Below are positions 48,077 through 56,760 of a stretch of DNA of 64,000 bases, in pieces. Origin of the DNA: Advenella incenata (GTDB lineage: Bacteria > Pseudomonadota > Gammaproteobacteria > Burkholderiales > Burkholderiaceae_B). The position numbers were made by a program, and so were the translations under genes. A model generated the notes under the pieces. The model did not search any database. It was not told the DNA's origin and saw nothing but the letters and a program-made list of their open reading frames with translations. Numbering within the stretch: the first letter of the stretch is position 1; each line of letters begins with the position of its first letter. Location: NCBI RefSeq assembly GCF_004217095.1, contig NZ_SHKO01000002.1, forward strand, positions 1-64,000. Direction: 5' to 3'.

Positions 48077-48630
48077 AGGCGAAACATCAGTGAAGTTAGC
48101 CTATTATATCGGTTATTTCAGGGGCTGATCGGCAAACTTGCCCAATAATTCAGGTGTCCCGGCGCAGAGAATACTGGGCAAATGCTGATATGTACCCGGC
48201 AATCGGCCTCATCACCACAATCAGGTCGTTAAGACGACTGAAACAGGTTTATGGCGGCGAACCGTAGATTTTTTTGCAAATAGTGATAGAATTAAATCTC
48301 AGCCACTTGCCCGCACATTGTGCGGGCATTTTTTTCGCCTATGGTCGGTGTAGTCGGTACAGGAACAGGTGCAGATTACAGTGTCTCTCGTACAGTGATT
48401 AAATCCACTGTTTAAACCGTATTCTGCAGCACGGATTTTCTGCGTTGCCAGAAGGTCTGGCACACCAGAATTTACAACAGTTCGTTTGACATTGCTGCGA
48501 ACCCGCGCTTATGGCACCTTCCCTTAATGCGCCTGCCTCCTTCCTTTTTCTCATAAAGCGCCTTAAATACTGCCGGCCGAGCCCACGCGTCTCCGTCTCC
48601 CTGCCCTGCCGCCAGGCTTCGATTTGCTTT
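48077..48630. other. gap upstream of mnmE with an isolated terminator
   Basis: About 550 bp without a supported protein gene. It holds the mnmE promoter on the minus strand and a strong rightward hairpin-T-run at 48309-48335 that follows no protein gene. Short open frames here lack ribosome sites. Confidence 0.4.
48309..48335 (+). terminator. strong Rho-independent terminator with no upstream protein gene
   Basis: A perfect eight-pair GC-rich stem (GCCCGCAC/GTGCGGGC) with a three-base loop is followed by a T-run. On the plus strand the nearest upstream feature is the start of mnmE on the other strand, so it would end a short RNA or is a relic. Confidence 0.8.
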
Positions 48631-49056
48631 TTACTTGGCAAACAACTGGTTCATGTCCCTGAAGGCCTTGAATTCCAGTGCGTTACCACAGGGGTCAAAC
48701 AGAAACATGGTGGCCTGTTCACCAACCTGGCCTTTGAAGCGAATGCCCGGTTCTATCACAAACTTGGTATTACGCGCTCTCAGGCGCTCCGATAGGGCTT
48801 CCCACTGGTCCCACTCAAGCACGACGCCAAAGTGCGGCACAGGCACGTTATGGCCGTCTACGGCATTGGTATGCGCCTGTTGCTGGCTCGCCGTTTGCGG
48901 ATGTTCGTGAATCACCAATTGGTGTCCGTAAAAATCAAAATCCACCCATTGCTCACTGGAACGTCCTTCGGACAGGCCGAACACATCGCCATAAAAATGG
49001 CGGGCAGCCGCCAGATCGTAGACGGGAATGGCTAGATGAAAAGGTGACAAGCTCAT
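48631..49056 (-). CDS. VOC-family (glyoxalase/dioxygenase-like) protein
   Basis: This 141-aa vicinal-oxygen-chelate protein has two beta-alpha-beta-beta-beta modules, with His6 in [12 protein letters not shown], a His in [14 protein letters not shown] and a Glu in [11 protein letters not shown] near the C-terminus as likely metal ligands. Start 49056 has AGGAAA seven bases upstream and is preferred over 49110. It is divergent from a LysR gene. The reaction is unknown. Confidence 0.88.
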   Translation of the reverse strand: MSLSPFHLAIPVYDLAAARHFYGDVFGLSEGRSSEQWVDFDFYGHQLVIHEHPQTASQQQAHTNAVDGHNVPVPHFGVVLEWDQWEALSERLRARNTKFVIEPGIRFKGQVGEQATMFLFDPCGNALEFKAFRDMNQLFAK

Positions 49057-49257
49057 TGGTTTTCCTGGTTGATATAAGTGATATGGGTTTAGCAAAATTG
49101 CGGCCGACAACGCTTATTGCAAATGCCATCACGCTTGGTAAGCGCCAGCATGTTCGGCACGGTACTCGATATTTTTTATTGTAGGCCCGACTTTAAAAAA
49201 ATAAAATCAATATATATTTGTAATATGTACAAATATTATTTATATATTGAGAGTGCA

Positions 49258-50181
49258 ATGATCCGGGAGCTCAAAACATTTATTGCGGTATCCCGTGAGG
49301 GCACGTTCGCAGGGGCCGCGCAGAAAGTAGGTCTGACCCAGGCAGCAGTAAGCGCCCAGATGCAGCGTCTGGAGGTTGAGCTGGGGTTCGCGCTGTTTGA
49401 CCGGCACGGACGATCGGCGAAAATAAATGCAAAGGGGCAACAGTTGCTGTTGCAGGCGCAGGAATTGATCCAGCTTTACAGCAATCTGGGAGCCACGCCT
49501 GTCGCTAGCGCCAAAGCCATGCATATCAACGTGGGCGCCATCGCAACGCTGCAACGAACTGTCTTGCCTGATGCGCTGGCAGATTTTCACAGCACCAGCC
49601 CGGGTTGCCATACCCGCATCATCCCCGGCGTATCCATGGATATGGTGAACCTGGTCGATGCGGGTGACATAGACATGGCGGCGATTATCCGTCCGCCGTT
49701 TCAGTTGCAAAGCGAATTGCAATGGCAGACGCTGGCACGCGAACCATTCAGGCTTATTGTTCCTTCTCATGTTGCCGGTAGCGACTGGACCCAATTGCTG
49801 TCTGAGCAGCCGTTTATCCGCTACGACCGTGCTTCCTTCGGTGGACGGCTGGTTGATCGTTTCCTGCGGCAAATGCATGTCGCCCTGCACGAAATTTGCG
49901 AATGTGATGAACTTGAAACGATCGTCAAGCTGGTGGCAAACGGTGCTGGCGTCGCCCTGTTCCCGCAAACCGCCGCGTTCGCGCACTGGCCTGTGAAAGT
50001 TCGCGCCATTGATTTAGGCGTCCATACCTTCTATCGCGAAACCGGGTTGCTTCATCGACAGGAACAAAGCCTGGCCGAACCGGTTCGCCAGCTTATTCAA
50101 GCGATCATGAAATGTGCAGCACACCAGCAAGTCATGGCAGCATCCCCGCCACGCCTCAATAGCCGTCTAACTGGCCATTGA
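49258..50181 (+). CDS. LysR-family transcriptional regulator
   Basis: This 307-aa regulator from ATG 49258 (GAGAG upstream) starts MIRELKTFIAVSREGTFAGA with a winged helix at 1-60, followed by the effector-binding domain. An upstream in-frame ATG at 49117 would add an untypical AT-rich segment. It is divergent from the VOC protein gene and may control it. Confidence 0.9.
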   Translation: MIRELKTFIAVSREGTFAGAAQKVGLTQAAVSAQMQRLEVELGFALFDRHGRSAKINAKGQQLLLQAQELIQLYSNLGATPVASAKAMHINVGAIATLQRTVLPDALADFHSTSPGCHTRIIPGVSMDMVNLVDAGDIDMAAIIRPPFQLQSELQWQTLAREPFRLIVPSHVAGSDWTQLLSEQPFIRYDRASFGGRLVDRFLRQMHVALHEICECDELETIVKLVANGAGVALFPQTAAFAHWPVKVRAIDLGVHTFYRETGLLHRQEQSLAEPVRQLIQAIMKCAAHQQVMAASPPRLNSRLTGH

Positions 50182-50240
50182 GCAGCAGGCGGATGCCATA
50201 GACTCAACGCGAACAGCATCAGCACAAAGAAAAGTCGCAT
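50097..50240 (-). pseudogene. possible truncated secreted-protein gene start
   Basis: An ATG at 50240, with GGAGG a little upstream, opens a frame beginning MRLFFVLMLFALSLWHPPAA, a good signal peptide. It then runs into the antisense of the LysR 3' end and stops. It may be the 5' stump of an exported (for instance Bug-type) protein whose body was lost. Confidence 0.25.
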
Positions 50241-50658
50241 CAACAATCATAAAAACCTCCGTACGAATCGTTAGCGCTACCGGAATTGAGGCTGCCAGGA
50301 GATTGATCGGGACTGCACCGCAAGCCACGTTGTAGCCCGCAGGCATCTGATCGTCCTGGGACGCCCGATATCTTCAAATAGCACGAAGGGTTCCGGGGTC
50401 GCTGCGGCGCAGCGGATCAACCTGCCGGTGATGTATTCATTTGGCATGTTCATTGAGCGCCCACTTCAGATGTATTTACTGGGCATATTCATTGAACCCG
50501 ACCGATCCTGTTTCGGGCAGTTGCATTCATGGCGTGAAAAAAACGACGTTATGGCGCAGTCTTATATAAGACTTTTCAAATATAAACAGTTTTCCTTCGC
50601 ATTTTTTCATTTGAAAACGTACAATGAACGCTTAAAGTATGTCAATTATCTTCGGAAT
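50182..50658. other. gap upstream of the AbrB-like gene with a 39-bp-period repeat
   Basis: About 480 bp without an intact gene. It holds the possible truncated signal-peptide frame (minus strand) and a pair of 31-bp units at 50430-50460 and 50469-50499 that match at 25 of 31 positions. The last 100 bp are AT-rich and should include the promoter of the AbrB-like gene. Confidence 0.4.
50430..50499 (+). repeat. imperfect tandem repeat, period 39 bp
   Basis: Units 50430-50460 and 50469-50499 both contain GGCAT-rTTCATTGA-type sequence and match at 25 of 31 positions. The role is unknown. Confidence 0.4.
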
Positions 50659-51690
50659 ATGATGCAGCGCTATTTAGCCGGGTTTCTGTTCGCACTTGCT
50701 GGTGCTTTGCTGGCGAACTGGCTGCATCTGCCTCTGCCGTGGATGATCGGGCCACTGCTTGTCACCGCGATAAGCAAGTTACGCGGCGCACGCACACAAT
50801 CGCATGTGGCCTTCCGAAGTATGGGCCAGTGGGTGATCGGCACCTCCCTGGGCCTGTATTTCACCGAGGAAGTCCTGCACATTGTTCTGGATAACACAGT
50901 TGCTATTGTGCTGGGCATGCTGTTCGCCCTGTTTCTGGGCAGCGCGGGCGCTTTAGCCCTGCGCCGCTGGGGCGAGGTGGATTTCAAAACTGCCTGGTTC
51001 GCTTCGGCTATCGGCGGCGCCAGCGAAATGGCCAATCTTGCCGAGCGCAATAATGCACGGATAGACAGAGTGGCCTCCGCCCATAGTCTGCGTGTATTAC
51101 TTGTCGTGGTGACCATTCCATTTGTGTATAAATTTCTTGGGTTGCACGGCCTGACCGTGAACACAACGGCCGCGATCCCATTTTCCTACAGCGGCTTTTT
51201 TCAAATGGTCGCCATTACGTGTGCATTCAGTTTTGCATTTGGCAAACTGCGTATTCCCAACCCCTGGGTGCTTGGTCCACTGTTTATCATGACTGTGTTA
51301 ACAAGCAACCATATTGAGCTGTCTGTCATTCCCCCGGAAGTTCAACACGCCGGGCAGATGTTCATCGGCTGGTCGCTTGGTGACAAATTCGGGCCAGACT
51401 TCTTCAGGCGCGCACCAAAATACCTGGGCGTGGTGGCGCTGGTTTGCGTTGGATCCCTGTGCCTGGCGCTGGTTTTTTGCGCCTTGCTGACATTGATTTC
51501 CGATATTCCGCTGGCAACGCTGTATCTGGCAAATAGCCCGGGTGGCATCGCAGAAATGACCATCACAGCAAAAGTGCTGCAATTGGGCCCGCCCGTTGTG
51601 ACGGCCTTCCATGTATCACGAATGGTATTTGTGTTACTCGTTACAGGGCCGTTGTATCGGTTACTTTCAAAAAAATATCAACTCACATGA
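50659..51690 (+). CDS. AbrB-family membrane protein
   Basis: This 343-aa polytopic protein has about nine to ten membrane helices in two homologous halves: LPLPWMIGPLLVTAI near the N-terminus and IPNPWVLGPLFIMTVL in the second half. This is the AbrB (once mislabelled ammonia monooxygenase) family. Start 50659 (double ATG) is preferred over 50428, which adds 77 untypical residues over the repeat region. It overlaps the MFS gene by 4 bp. Its substrate is unknown. Confidence 0.88.
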   Translation: MMQRYLAGFLFALAGALLANWLHLPLPWMIGPLLVTAISKLRGARTQSHVAFRSMGQWVIGTSLGLYFTEEVLHIVLDNTVAIVLGMLFALFLGSAGALALRRWGEVDFKTAWFASAIGGASEMANLAERNNARIDRVASAHSLRVLLVVVTIPFVYKFLGLHGLTVNTTAAIPFSYSGFFQMVAITCAFSFAFGKLRIPNPWVLGPLFIMTVLTSNHIELSVIPPEVQHAGQMFIGWSLGDKFGPDFFRRAPKYLGVVALVCVGSLCLALVFCALLTLISDIPLATLYLANSPGGIAEMTITAKVLQLGPPVVTAFHVSRMVFVLLVTGPLYRLLSKKYQLT

Positions 51691-53198
51691 AAAGCCGCGC
51701 TCCCGTCCAGCAAGATATTGCTGTCAAATTAATACCATTTATAGTTGGCTGCGCGTTGTTCATGCAAATGCTCGACGCAACCGTGGTGGCTACTGCCCTT
51801 CCCATGATGGCGGTATCGCTGCAGTCGACCCCGGTTCGCATGAACGTGGCCATTACCTCTTATTTGCTGGCGGTAGCGATGTTTGTTCCGATCTGCGGCT
51901 GGGCTGCCGACCGGTTCGGGGCAAAACGCCTGTTTCTCTTTGCAATCAGCCTGTTTGCGCTAACTTCGCTAACCTGTGCATTGTCTTGGGATCTGACTTC
52001 TCTGACTGTATCCCGGTTTATTCAGGGTATTGCAGGTGCAATGATGGTACCGGTAGGTCGTATTATCATGCTGCGTACGATACCGCGTAACCAGATCCTG
52101 AGAGCGACATCATTTCTGTCGATCCCCGCGCTGCTTGGCCCGATTCTGGGCCCGCCGCTGGGTGGCTTCCTGGTGACCTATGCCTCCTGGCACTGGATAT
52201 TTCTCATCAATATTCCAATCGCCATCATCGGCATTGCACTTGTACTCAGGTACGTGCTTGAGTATCGCAGCGAGAAAAAACCCCGGCTGGACTGGCTCGG
52301 TTTCCTGCTCAGCGGCGTGGGTATGGCCACGTTTGTTATCGGCATTGAAGCCATCGGCAACCATACCCATGGATATGCGTATCCGCTGTTGCTGCTTACT
52401 ACTGGGTTGGTGTGCACACTGCTGTACATACGCCATGCCAGGCGCCATCCGGAACCCATTATCGATCTGTCTCTTCTCAAACTCCCCACTTTTTCGGCTG
52501 CGGTAATTGGCGGCAACATGACACGGCTGTCGGTTGGCGCGATGCCCTTTCTGCTCACCCTTTTGTTCCAGGTCGGGTTTGGCTACTCCGCGCTGGCCAG
52601 CGGCATGATCACCTTTTCGATGGCCATCGGATCGCTGATGATGAAATTCATCGCGACAGCGGTATTCGGTCGGTGGGGCTTTCGCAAGGTGCTTTTAATA
52701 AATGGCACGCTTACCGGGTTAATGACAATCGCAAATGCATTTTTCATCGAGAGTACGCCGGTACTGCTTATGGGCACCGTGCTTTTGATAGGCGGCTTTT
52801 TCCGCTCATTGCAGTTCACCGGTGTAAACAGCCTTGCCTTCGCAGATATCGAACCGGAACAAATGAGTCAGGCAAGCTCGTTTTCTGCCACCGCGCAACA
52901 GATCGGCATTAGCCTGGGCATGGGTATTGCCACCGTTACGCTGGATCTGAGCATGCAACTGAGAGGTGCCAGTCAAGTTTCAATTGGCGATATCCATACT
53001 GGGTTCTGGGTAATCGGGCTCCTGTCCATTGTCGCCGCCTACTGGTTTTATAAACTGGATCCCAAGGCTGGCGAAGGGATTACTGTACACAAGGAACGGA
53101 AAAACCGGGTGAGGTCCAAACGCCGGCGCAAGTCCGTTGTAGTACCTGATAGTAAATCACCAGCGAAGCCAGCGCAGAGCGGTAACATAAAGCCGTAG
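51687..53198 (+). CDS. MFS drug:proton antiporter, DHA2 (14-helix) family
   Basis: This 503-aa transporter has the DHA2 motifs QMLDATVVATALPMMA in helix 1 and GWAADRFGAKRLFLFAI (motif A) between helices 2 and 3. The strongly basic C-terminal tail (about 470-503, Lys/Arg-rich) is cytoplasmic. It would export drugs or other small compounds. It is translationally coupled to the AbrB-like gene and followed by a terminator. Confidence 0.93.
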   Translation: MKSRAPVQQDIAVKLIPFIVGCALFMQMLDATVVATALPMMAVSLQSTPVRMNVAITSYLLAVAMFVPICGWAADRFGAKRLFLFAISLFALTSLTCALSWDLTSLTVSRFIQGIAGAMMVPVGRIIMLRTIPRNQILRATSFLSIPALLGPILGPPLGGFLVTYASWHWIFLINIPIAIIGIALVLRYVLEYRSEKKPRLDWLGFLLSGVGMATFVIGIEAIGNHTHGYAYPLLLLTTGLVCTLLYIRHARRHPEPIIDLSLLKLPTFSAAVIGGNMTRLSVGAMPFLLTLLFQVGFGYSALASGMITFSMAIGSLMMKFIATAVFGRWGFRKVLLINGTLTGLMTIANAFFIESTPVLLMGTVLLIGGFFRSLQFTGVNSLAFADIEPEQMSQASSFSATAQQIGISLGMGIATVTLDLSMQLRGASQVSIGDIHTGFWVIGLLSIVAAYWFYKLDPKAGEGITVHKERKNRVRSKRRRKSVVVPDSKSPAKPAQSGNIKP

Positions 53199-53219
53199 AC
53201 GCAACAGAAAAGCCCGGGA

Positions 53220-53278
53220 GAACAGGTGCCAGGTGTTAAATCGACTTAATCGTTCCTGCACCCACCTGTTCGTTTTTT
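53220..53278 (+). terminator. terminator after the MFS gene
   Basis: A nine-pair stem (GAACAGGTG/CACCTGTTC) with a long, partly structured loop is followed by G and six Ts, 22 bp after the transporter stop codon. Confidence 0.75.
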
Positions 53279-53345
53279 CATTCATCATTGCTGCTGTTCA
53301 TTCGTTTGTTCCTTCAGGAAACAGGCTTGGCAACTGCGCGGGCAA

Positions 53346-53377
53346 TTCCATAATATTTCAATTGAAATATTATGGAA
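53346..53377. repeat. perfect 32-bp AT-rich palindrome
   Basis: The two 16-base arms are exact reverse complements with no loop, centred on CAATTG. It lies 218 bp upstream of the phospholipase gene. Its inner 17 bases recur at 15774-15790. It could be a regulator site or a cruciform. Confidence 0.85.
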
Positions 53378-53595
53378 AAATCCAAACACGTCGTCCCGCG
53401 CCTTGGCGCGTCTTGGCTACATATCCAACATTGTCAGAACCAGATGCGTCAAGAACAACCAGACCACACGCAAGGCGGATACACTGACGGAAAACCTCCT
53501 GCTCCTGGAGCACCAGGCCCAGCGAGCCGAACATATTGTGCCCAAATATACTGCCTAACTTAAAGTACGCTATCAACTGCCCGGTGTCGTCCCAT

Positions 53596-55149
53596 ATGAA
53601 CAGCATTTTTTCATTGCTCAGACCTTTTCTACTTTGCATACTCGCCTGCCTGCTGGCAGGCTGCTCCTTGCCTTCCCTGGATGATCGAACAAGCAGCAAG
53701 GCATTGAACGAAGCCCAGACCAGTGATACGACATTAGGACAGGCCATATTGCCCCTGGTCCGGGCACATCCCGGCAAAAGCGGTATATACGCACTGGCAG
53801 ACGCCCATGAAGCGTTCGCCGCACGCTCGCTAATTGCACGCGCCGCGCAAAAATCGCTGGATGTGCAGTACTACATCTGGCATGACGATATCACAGGCAC
53901 CCTGCTTCTTGAAGAACTGCGCACAGCGGCCGACAGAGGCGTTCGCGTCCGCCTTCTGCTCGACGACAACGGTACGGCTGGTCTGGATGAAGCGCTTGCA
54001 GCCCTGAATAACCATCCGAATATCGAGATTCGGCTGTTCAATCCGTTCATTGTACGCTGGCCCAAATCCATTGGCTTCGTTACTGACTTTATGCGTGCCA
54101 ATCGCCGCATGCACAACAAATCTTTTACTGCAGACAACCAGGCAACCATTATTGGCGGACGCAATGTGGGTGACGAATATTTCGGGGCGGGTGAATCCGT
54201 TTTGTTTGCCGATCTGGATGTTCTGGCTATCGGCAAGGCTGCACGCGACGTTTCCACCGATTTTGATCGTTACTGGGAAAGCAAGTCGTCTTATCCTGTC
54301 GACTTGATCTTGCCAAAGGTCGATGCAACAATCTTGCCCCAGCTCAAAGCCCGGGCCGAAAGCCTGATAAAGTCTCAGGCTGCCGCCCAATATACGCAAG
54401 CGATCAGAACCTCGCCGTTTATCTCGAAGATGCTAAAGGGCGACCTCCGTTTCGAGTGGGCCGATATCAGGATGGTCAGCGATGACCCTGCCAAAGGCCT
54501 GGGCAAGGCAAAGTCAAACGGCTTACTGACCTATCAACTGGCTGACATTCTCGGGCGCCCCACCCGTAACGTTGATCTGATATCCCCATACTTTGTACCT
54601 ACAGCCGCCGGCGTGGAGGTATTTACAAAAATGGCCCGGGACGGTGTCAAACTGCGGATTTTGACCAATTCACTGGATGCCACGGACGTTTCCGCCGTCC
54701 ATGCCGGCTACGCCAAACGGCGTGAAGATCTGCTGGCCGCAGGGATCAAGCTCTATGAGCTGCGACGCATATCCTTCACAGACAAACGTAATGACAGCGC
54801 TGGGCCTTTTGGCAGTTCGGGATCCAGCCTTCACGCAAAAACATTTGCGGTTGACCATAAGCGGGTATTTGTCGGATCGTTCAACTTCGACCCTCGATCA
54901 ACCCATCTTAATACCGAAATGGGCTTTGTCATTGAGAGCCCCAACCTGGCAATACAGATCGAAAACTACTTTGATAAAGAGATCGCCAAAACGTCGTACG
55001 AAGTTCGTCTGTCTGAAGCGGGTGACGTATATTGGATAGAGCGCCGTGACGGTAAACTGATCCGCCACGACTCTGAACCCGAGACCAGCCTGTTTAAACG
55101 TGGCATCGTCTGGTTCCTATCGATACTGCCTATTGAGTGGTTGTTGTAA
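53596..55149 (+). CDS. phospholipase D/cardiolipin synthase-like lipoprotein
   Basis: This 517-aa protein has a lipoprotein signal peptide ending in the lipobox LLAGC (about 17-21). Two HKD catalytic motifs follow: MHNKSFTADNQATIIGG (about 172) and LHAKTFAVDHKRVFVG (about 411). Two such motifs define the PLD superfamily that makes cardiolipin or cleaves phosphodiesters. A start at 53536 is possible but the signal peptide begins at 53596. As a lipoprotein with ClsC-like layout it probably acts at the periplasmic face; the exact lipid reaction is inferred. Confidence 0.92.
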   Translation: MNSIFSLLRPFLLCILACLLAGCSLPSLDDRTSSKALNEAQTSDTTLGQAILPLVRAHPGKSGIYALADAHEAFAARSLIARAAQKSLDVQYYIWHDDITGTLLLEELRTAADRGVRVRLLLDDNGTAGLDEALAALNNHPNIEIRLFNPFIVRWPKSIGFVTDFMRANRRMHNKSFTADNQATIIGGRNVGDEYFGAGESVLFADLDVLAIGKAARDVSTDFDRYWESKSSYPVDLILPKVDATILPQLKARAESLIKSQAAAQYTQAIRTSPFISKMLKGDLRFEWADIRMVSDDPAKGLGKAKSNGLLTYQLADILGRPTRNVDLISPYFVPTAAGVEVFTKMARDGVKLRILTNSLDATDVSAVHAGYAKRREDLLAAGIKLYELRRISFTDKRNDSAGPFGSSGSSLHAKTFAVDHKRVFVGSFNFDPRSTHLNTEMGFVIESPNLAIQIENYFDKEIAKTSYEVRLSEAGDVYWIERRDGKLIRHDSEPETSLFKRGIVWFLSILPIEWLL

Positions 55150-55304
55150 TAGCAAAAACTTATGACATTTTGAGGTCTACAGGTCTTATGAGGCTGATTT
55201 CACAGGGCCAATGACGCGATCTTATAATAAGTTCTACCCACGTTCATTGCCATGGCCCGGCAAGCATAGCCCCTCCTGTTCAATTGAATGGCGGGGCCGG
55301 CAAA

Positions 55305-55724
55305 TTATTTTATGGCCGCAGCGATTTGCTGGGCTAGCGCCGCAATCTCGTCCATATCCCCTTTTACACGACCATGACGCTCCACTGTTTGCCCAATATA
55401 CCTGGGAACCAGGTGAAAATGCACGTGGTAAACGGTTTGTCCGGCGATCTCGTTATTGAACTGTGACAAGATAAAGCCGTCAGCTTTGGTCACTTCCAGC
55501 AGCGCTGGCGCGATTTTTTTTGCAGTGGCCACACATGCCTGAGCGCCCTCCACTGACAAATCGAGTAGCGTTTCAGCCGGTTCCTTGGTCAGAATAAGCA
55601 AGTGTCCTCTCGTTTGCGGCATGATATCCATCATGGCATACGTCTTGTCGTCTTCATAGATTTTGAAGGACGGCGCCTCTGTCCGGAGAATTTTCGCGAA
55701 AATATTCTGACTATCGTAGGCCAT
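55305..55724 (-). CDS. HIT-family hydrolase
   Basis: This 139-aa protein carries the histidine triad YHVHFHLVPRY (about 98-108) and the N-terminal HIT pattern FAKILRTEAPSFKIYEDD. It hydrolyses or transfers nucleotide phosphoramidates or similar nucleotides. The start MAYDSQNIFAKI has GAGGAG a few bases upstream. It is a single-gene unit. Confidence 0.93.
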   Translation of the reverse strand: MAYDSQNIFAKILRTEAPSFKIYEDDKTYAMMDIMPQTRGHLLILTKEPAETLLDLSVEGAQACVATAKKIAPALLEVTKADGFILSQFNNEIAGQTVYHVHFHLVPRYIGQTVERHGRVKGDMDEIAALAQQIAAAIK

Positions 55725-56760
55725 GTTTGCTCCTCTATCGCCTGATTAAAAACGGGGATGGTCCCATCTGTAGGGCCCTGGACATTACGGCAACCCGGCA
55801 CAATATGCACCACCGCTGAACCATCTCGAATTATAAGCAGGAATTGTGAACAACGTGATTGAAGCTATCGGGAAACCGTAATTAGCTGCCTAAAGACAAA
55901 TAGACTCGTCATGCATCAACGTTCTTTGGGTCGCTAGCTGAAATGAAGAGACGCTCCAGCCAGCTTCAATAGCTGTAAGAATAACGGCATAAACGTAGTT
56001 TTCTCTGGCCCTGCAAGGCTTCACGTTTTTGTGCTCTGGCAGTGAGTTAAGCATTTGCCAGATTTGCCGGCAGCACACAACCTCTTTAATCCGCCCTCTT
56101 TTCACACAAACAAACCCGCTTTTTGTCTCAAATAGCGCGCTACGTGGATCCATCAGCCAGCTAATTTCCTTCTTTGGGATAGCTATCGGCATACGCCAGC
56201 TGGCAACGACAGGCACCTGCCCTATACCCCGTCTGGGATATAGAAAACCTCCCCCGCTTCATCACTGACACTATCAGACTACCTATCCTGCCCTCCGATC
56301 CGGCCTTCCCCAGGCAGACTTCCCCTATCCGCCCCTCAAACAAAGCAAATTATGTTCAAAAGGTCTTTACGTTCAACCGATATCCCTGCCCCAACGGCAC
56401 AGTGAAACCCTACCCTGCCGCAACATTTTCAGGGAAAACTCCCCTATTTATATCGAGCAGACCGCCAAAATGCGAACAAAAAGCCGGCTAAAAAGCATCC
56501 AAAACCGTGTTTTTATTCGATTCTGCCCTGTGGATAAGCTCTGGGCGAAGCTCTGTGAATAACTTCTGTATCAAAACTTGATAAATAGCGGGAAACTGCC
56601 GAGTGCCAAAGTTGTTCATTTTTATACACCGGACAAAAGTCAGGTATTCACCAGCCAAATTTCCCGCTAAGTACATGAATCTGCGCGCAAATTCATCCGT
56701 TTCAACATATCCACAGAGTATCTATCTCTTAATCTTTTATATATTCAAACAGTTTAATAA
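55725..56760. other. origin-side intergenic region with DnaA-box-like sites
   Basis: A 1-kb stretch with at most one doubtful gene. It holds minus-strand DnaA boxes TGTGGATAA (56529-56537) and TGTGAATAA (56554-56562), a near-match ATATCCACA (56707-56715) and an AT-rich tail next to the aminotransferase stop. This may be an outlying part of the origin. Confidence 0.45.
55890..56216 (-). CDS. hypothetical protein, 108 aa
   Basis: An open frame of 108 residues (starting MPVVASWRMPIAIPKKEISW) has a mixed composition with two Cys near residue 50 (VVCCRQIWQ). There is no clear ribosome site, no recognised domain and no neighbour on the same strand nearby. A real but unknown gene or a decayed remnant are both possible. 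It lies in the 1-kb gap before the aminotransferase. Confidence 0.3.
   Translation of the reverse strand: MPVVASWRMPIAIPKKEISWLMDPRSALFETKSGFVCVKRGRIKEVVCCRQIWQMLNSLPEHKNVKPCRARENYVYAVILTAIEAGWSVSSFQLATQRTLMHDESICL

Noticed and set aside
48399-48641. An 80-residue basic open frame on the minus strand
   Set aside because: It overlaps the VOC gene end, has no ribosome site, and its composition looks random.
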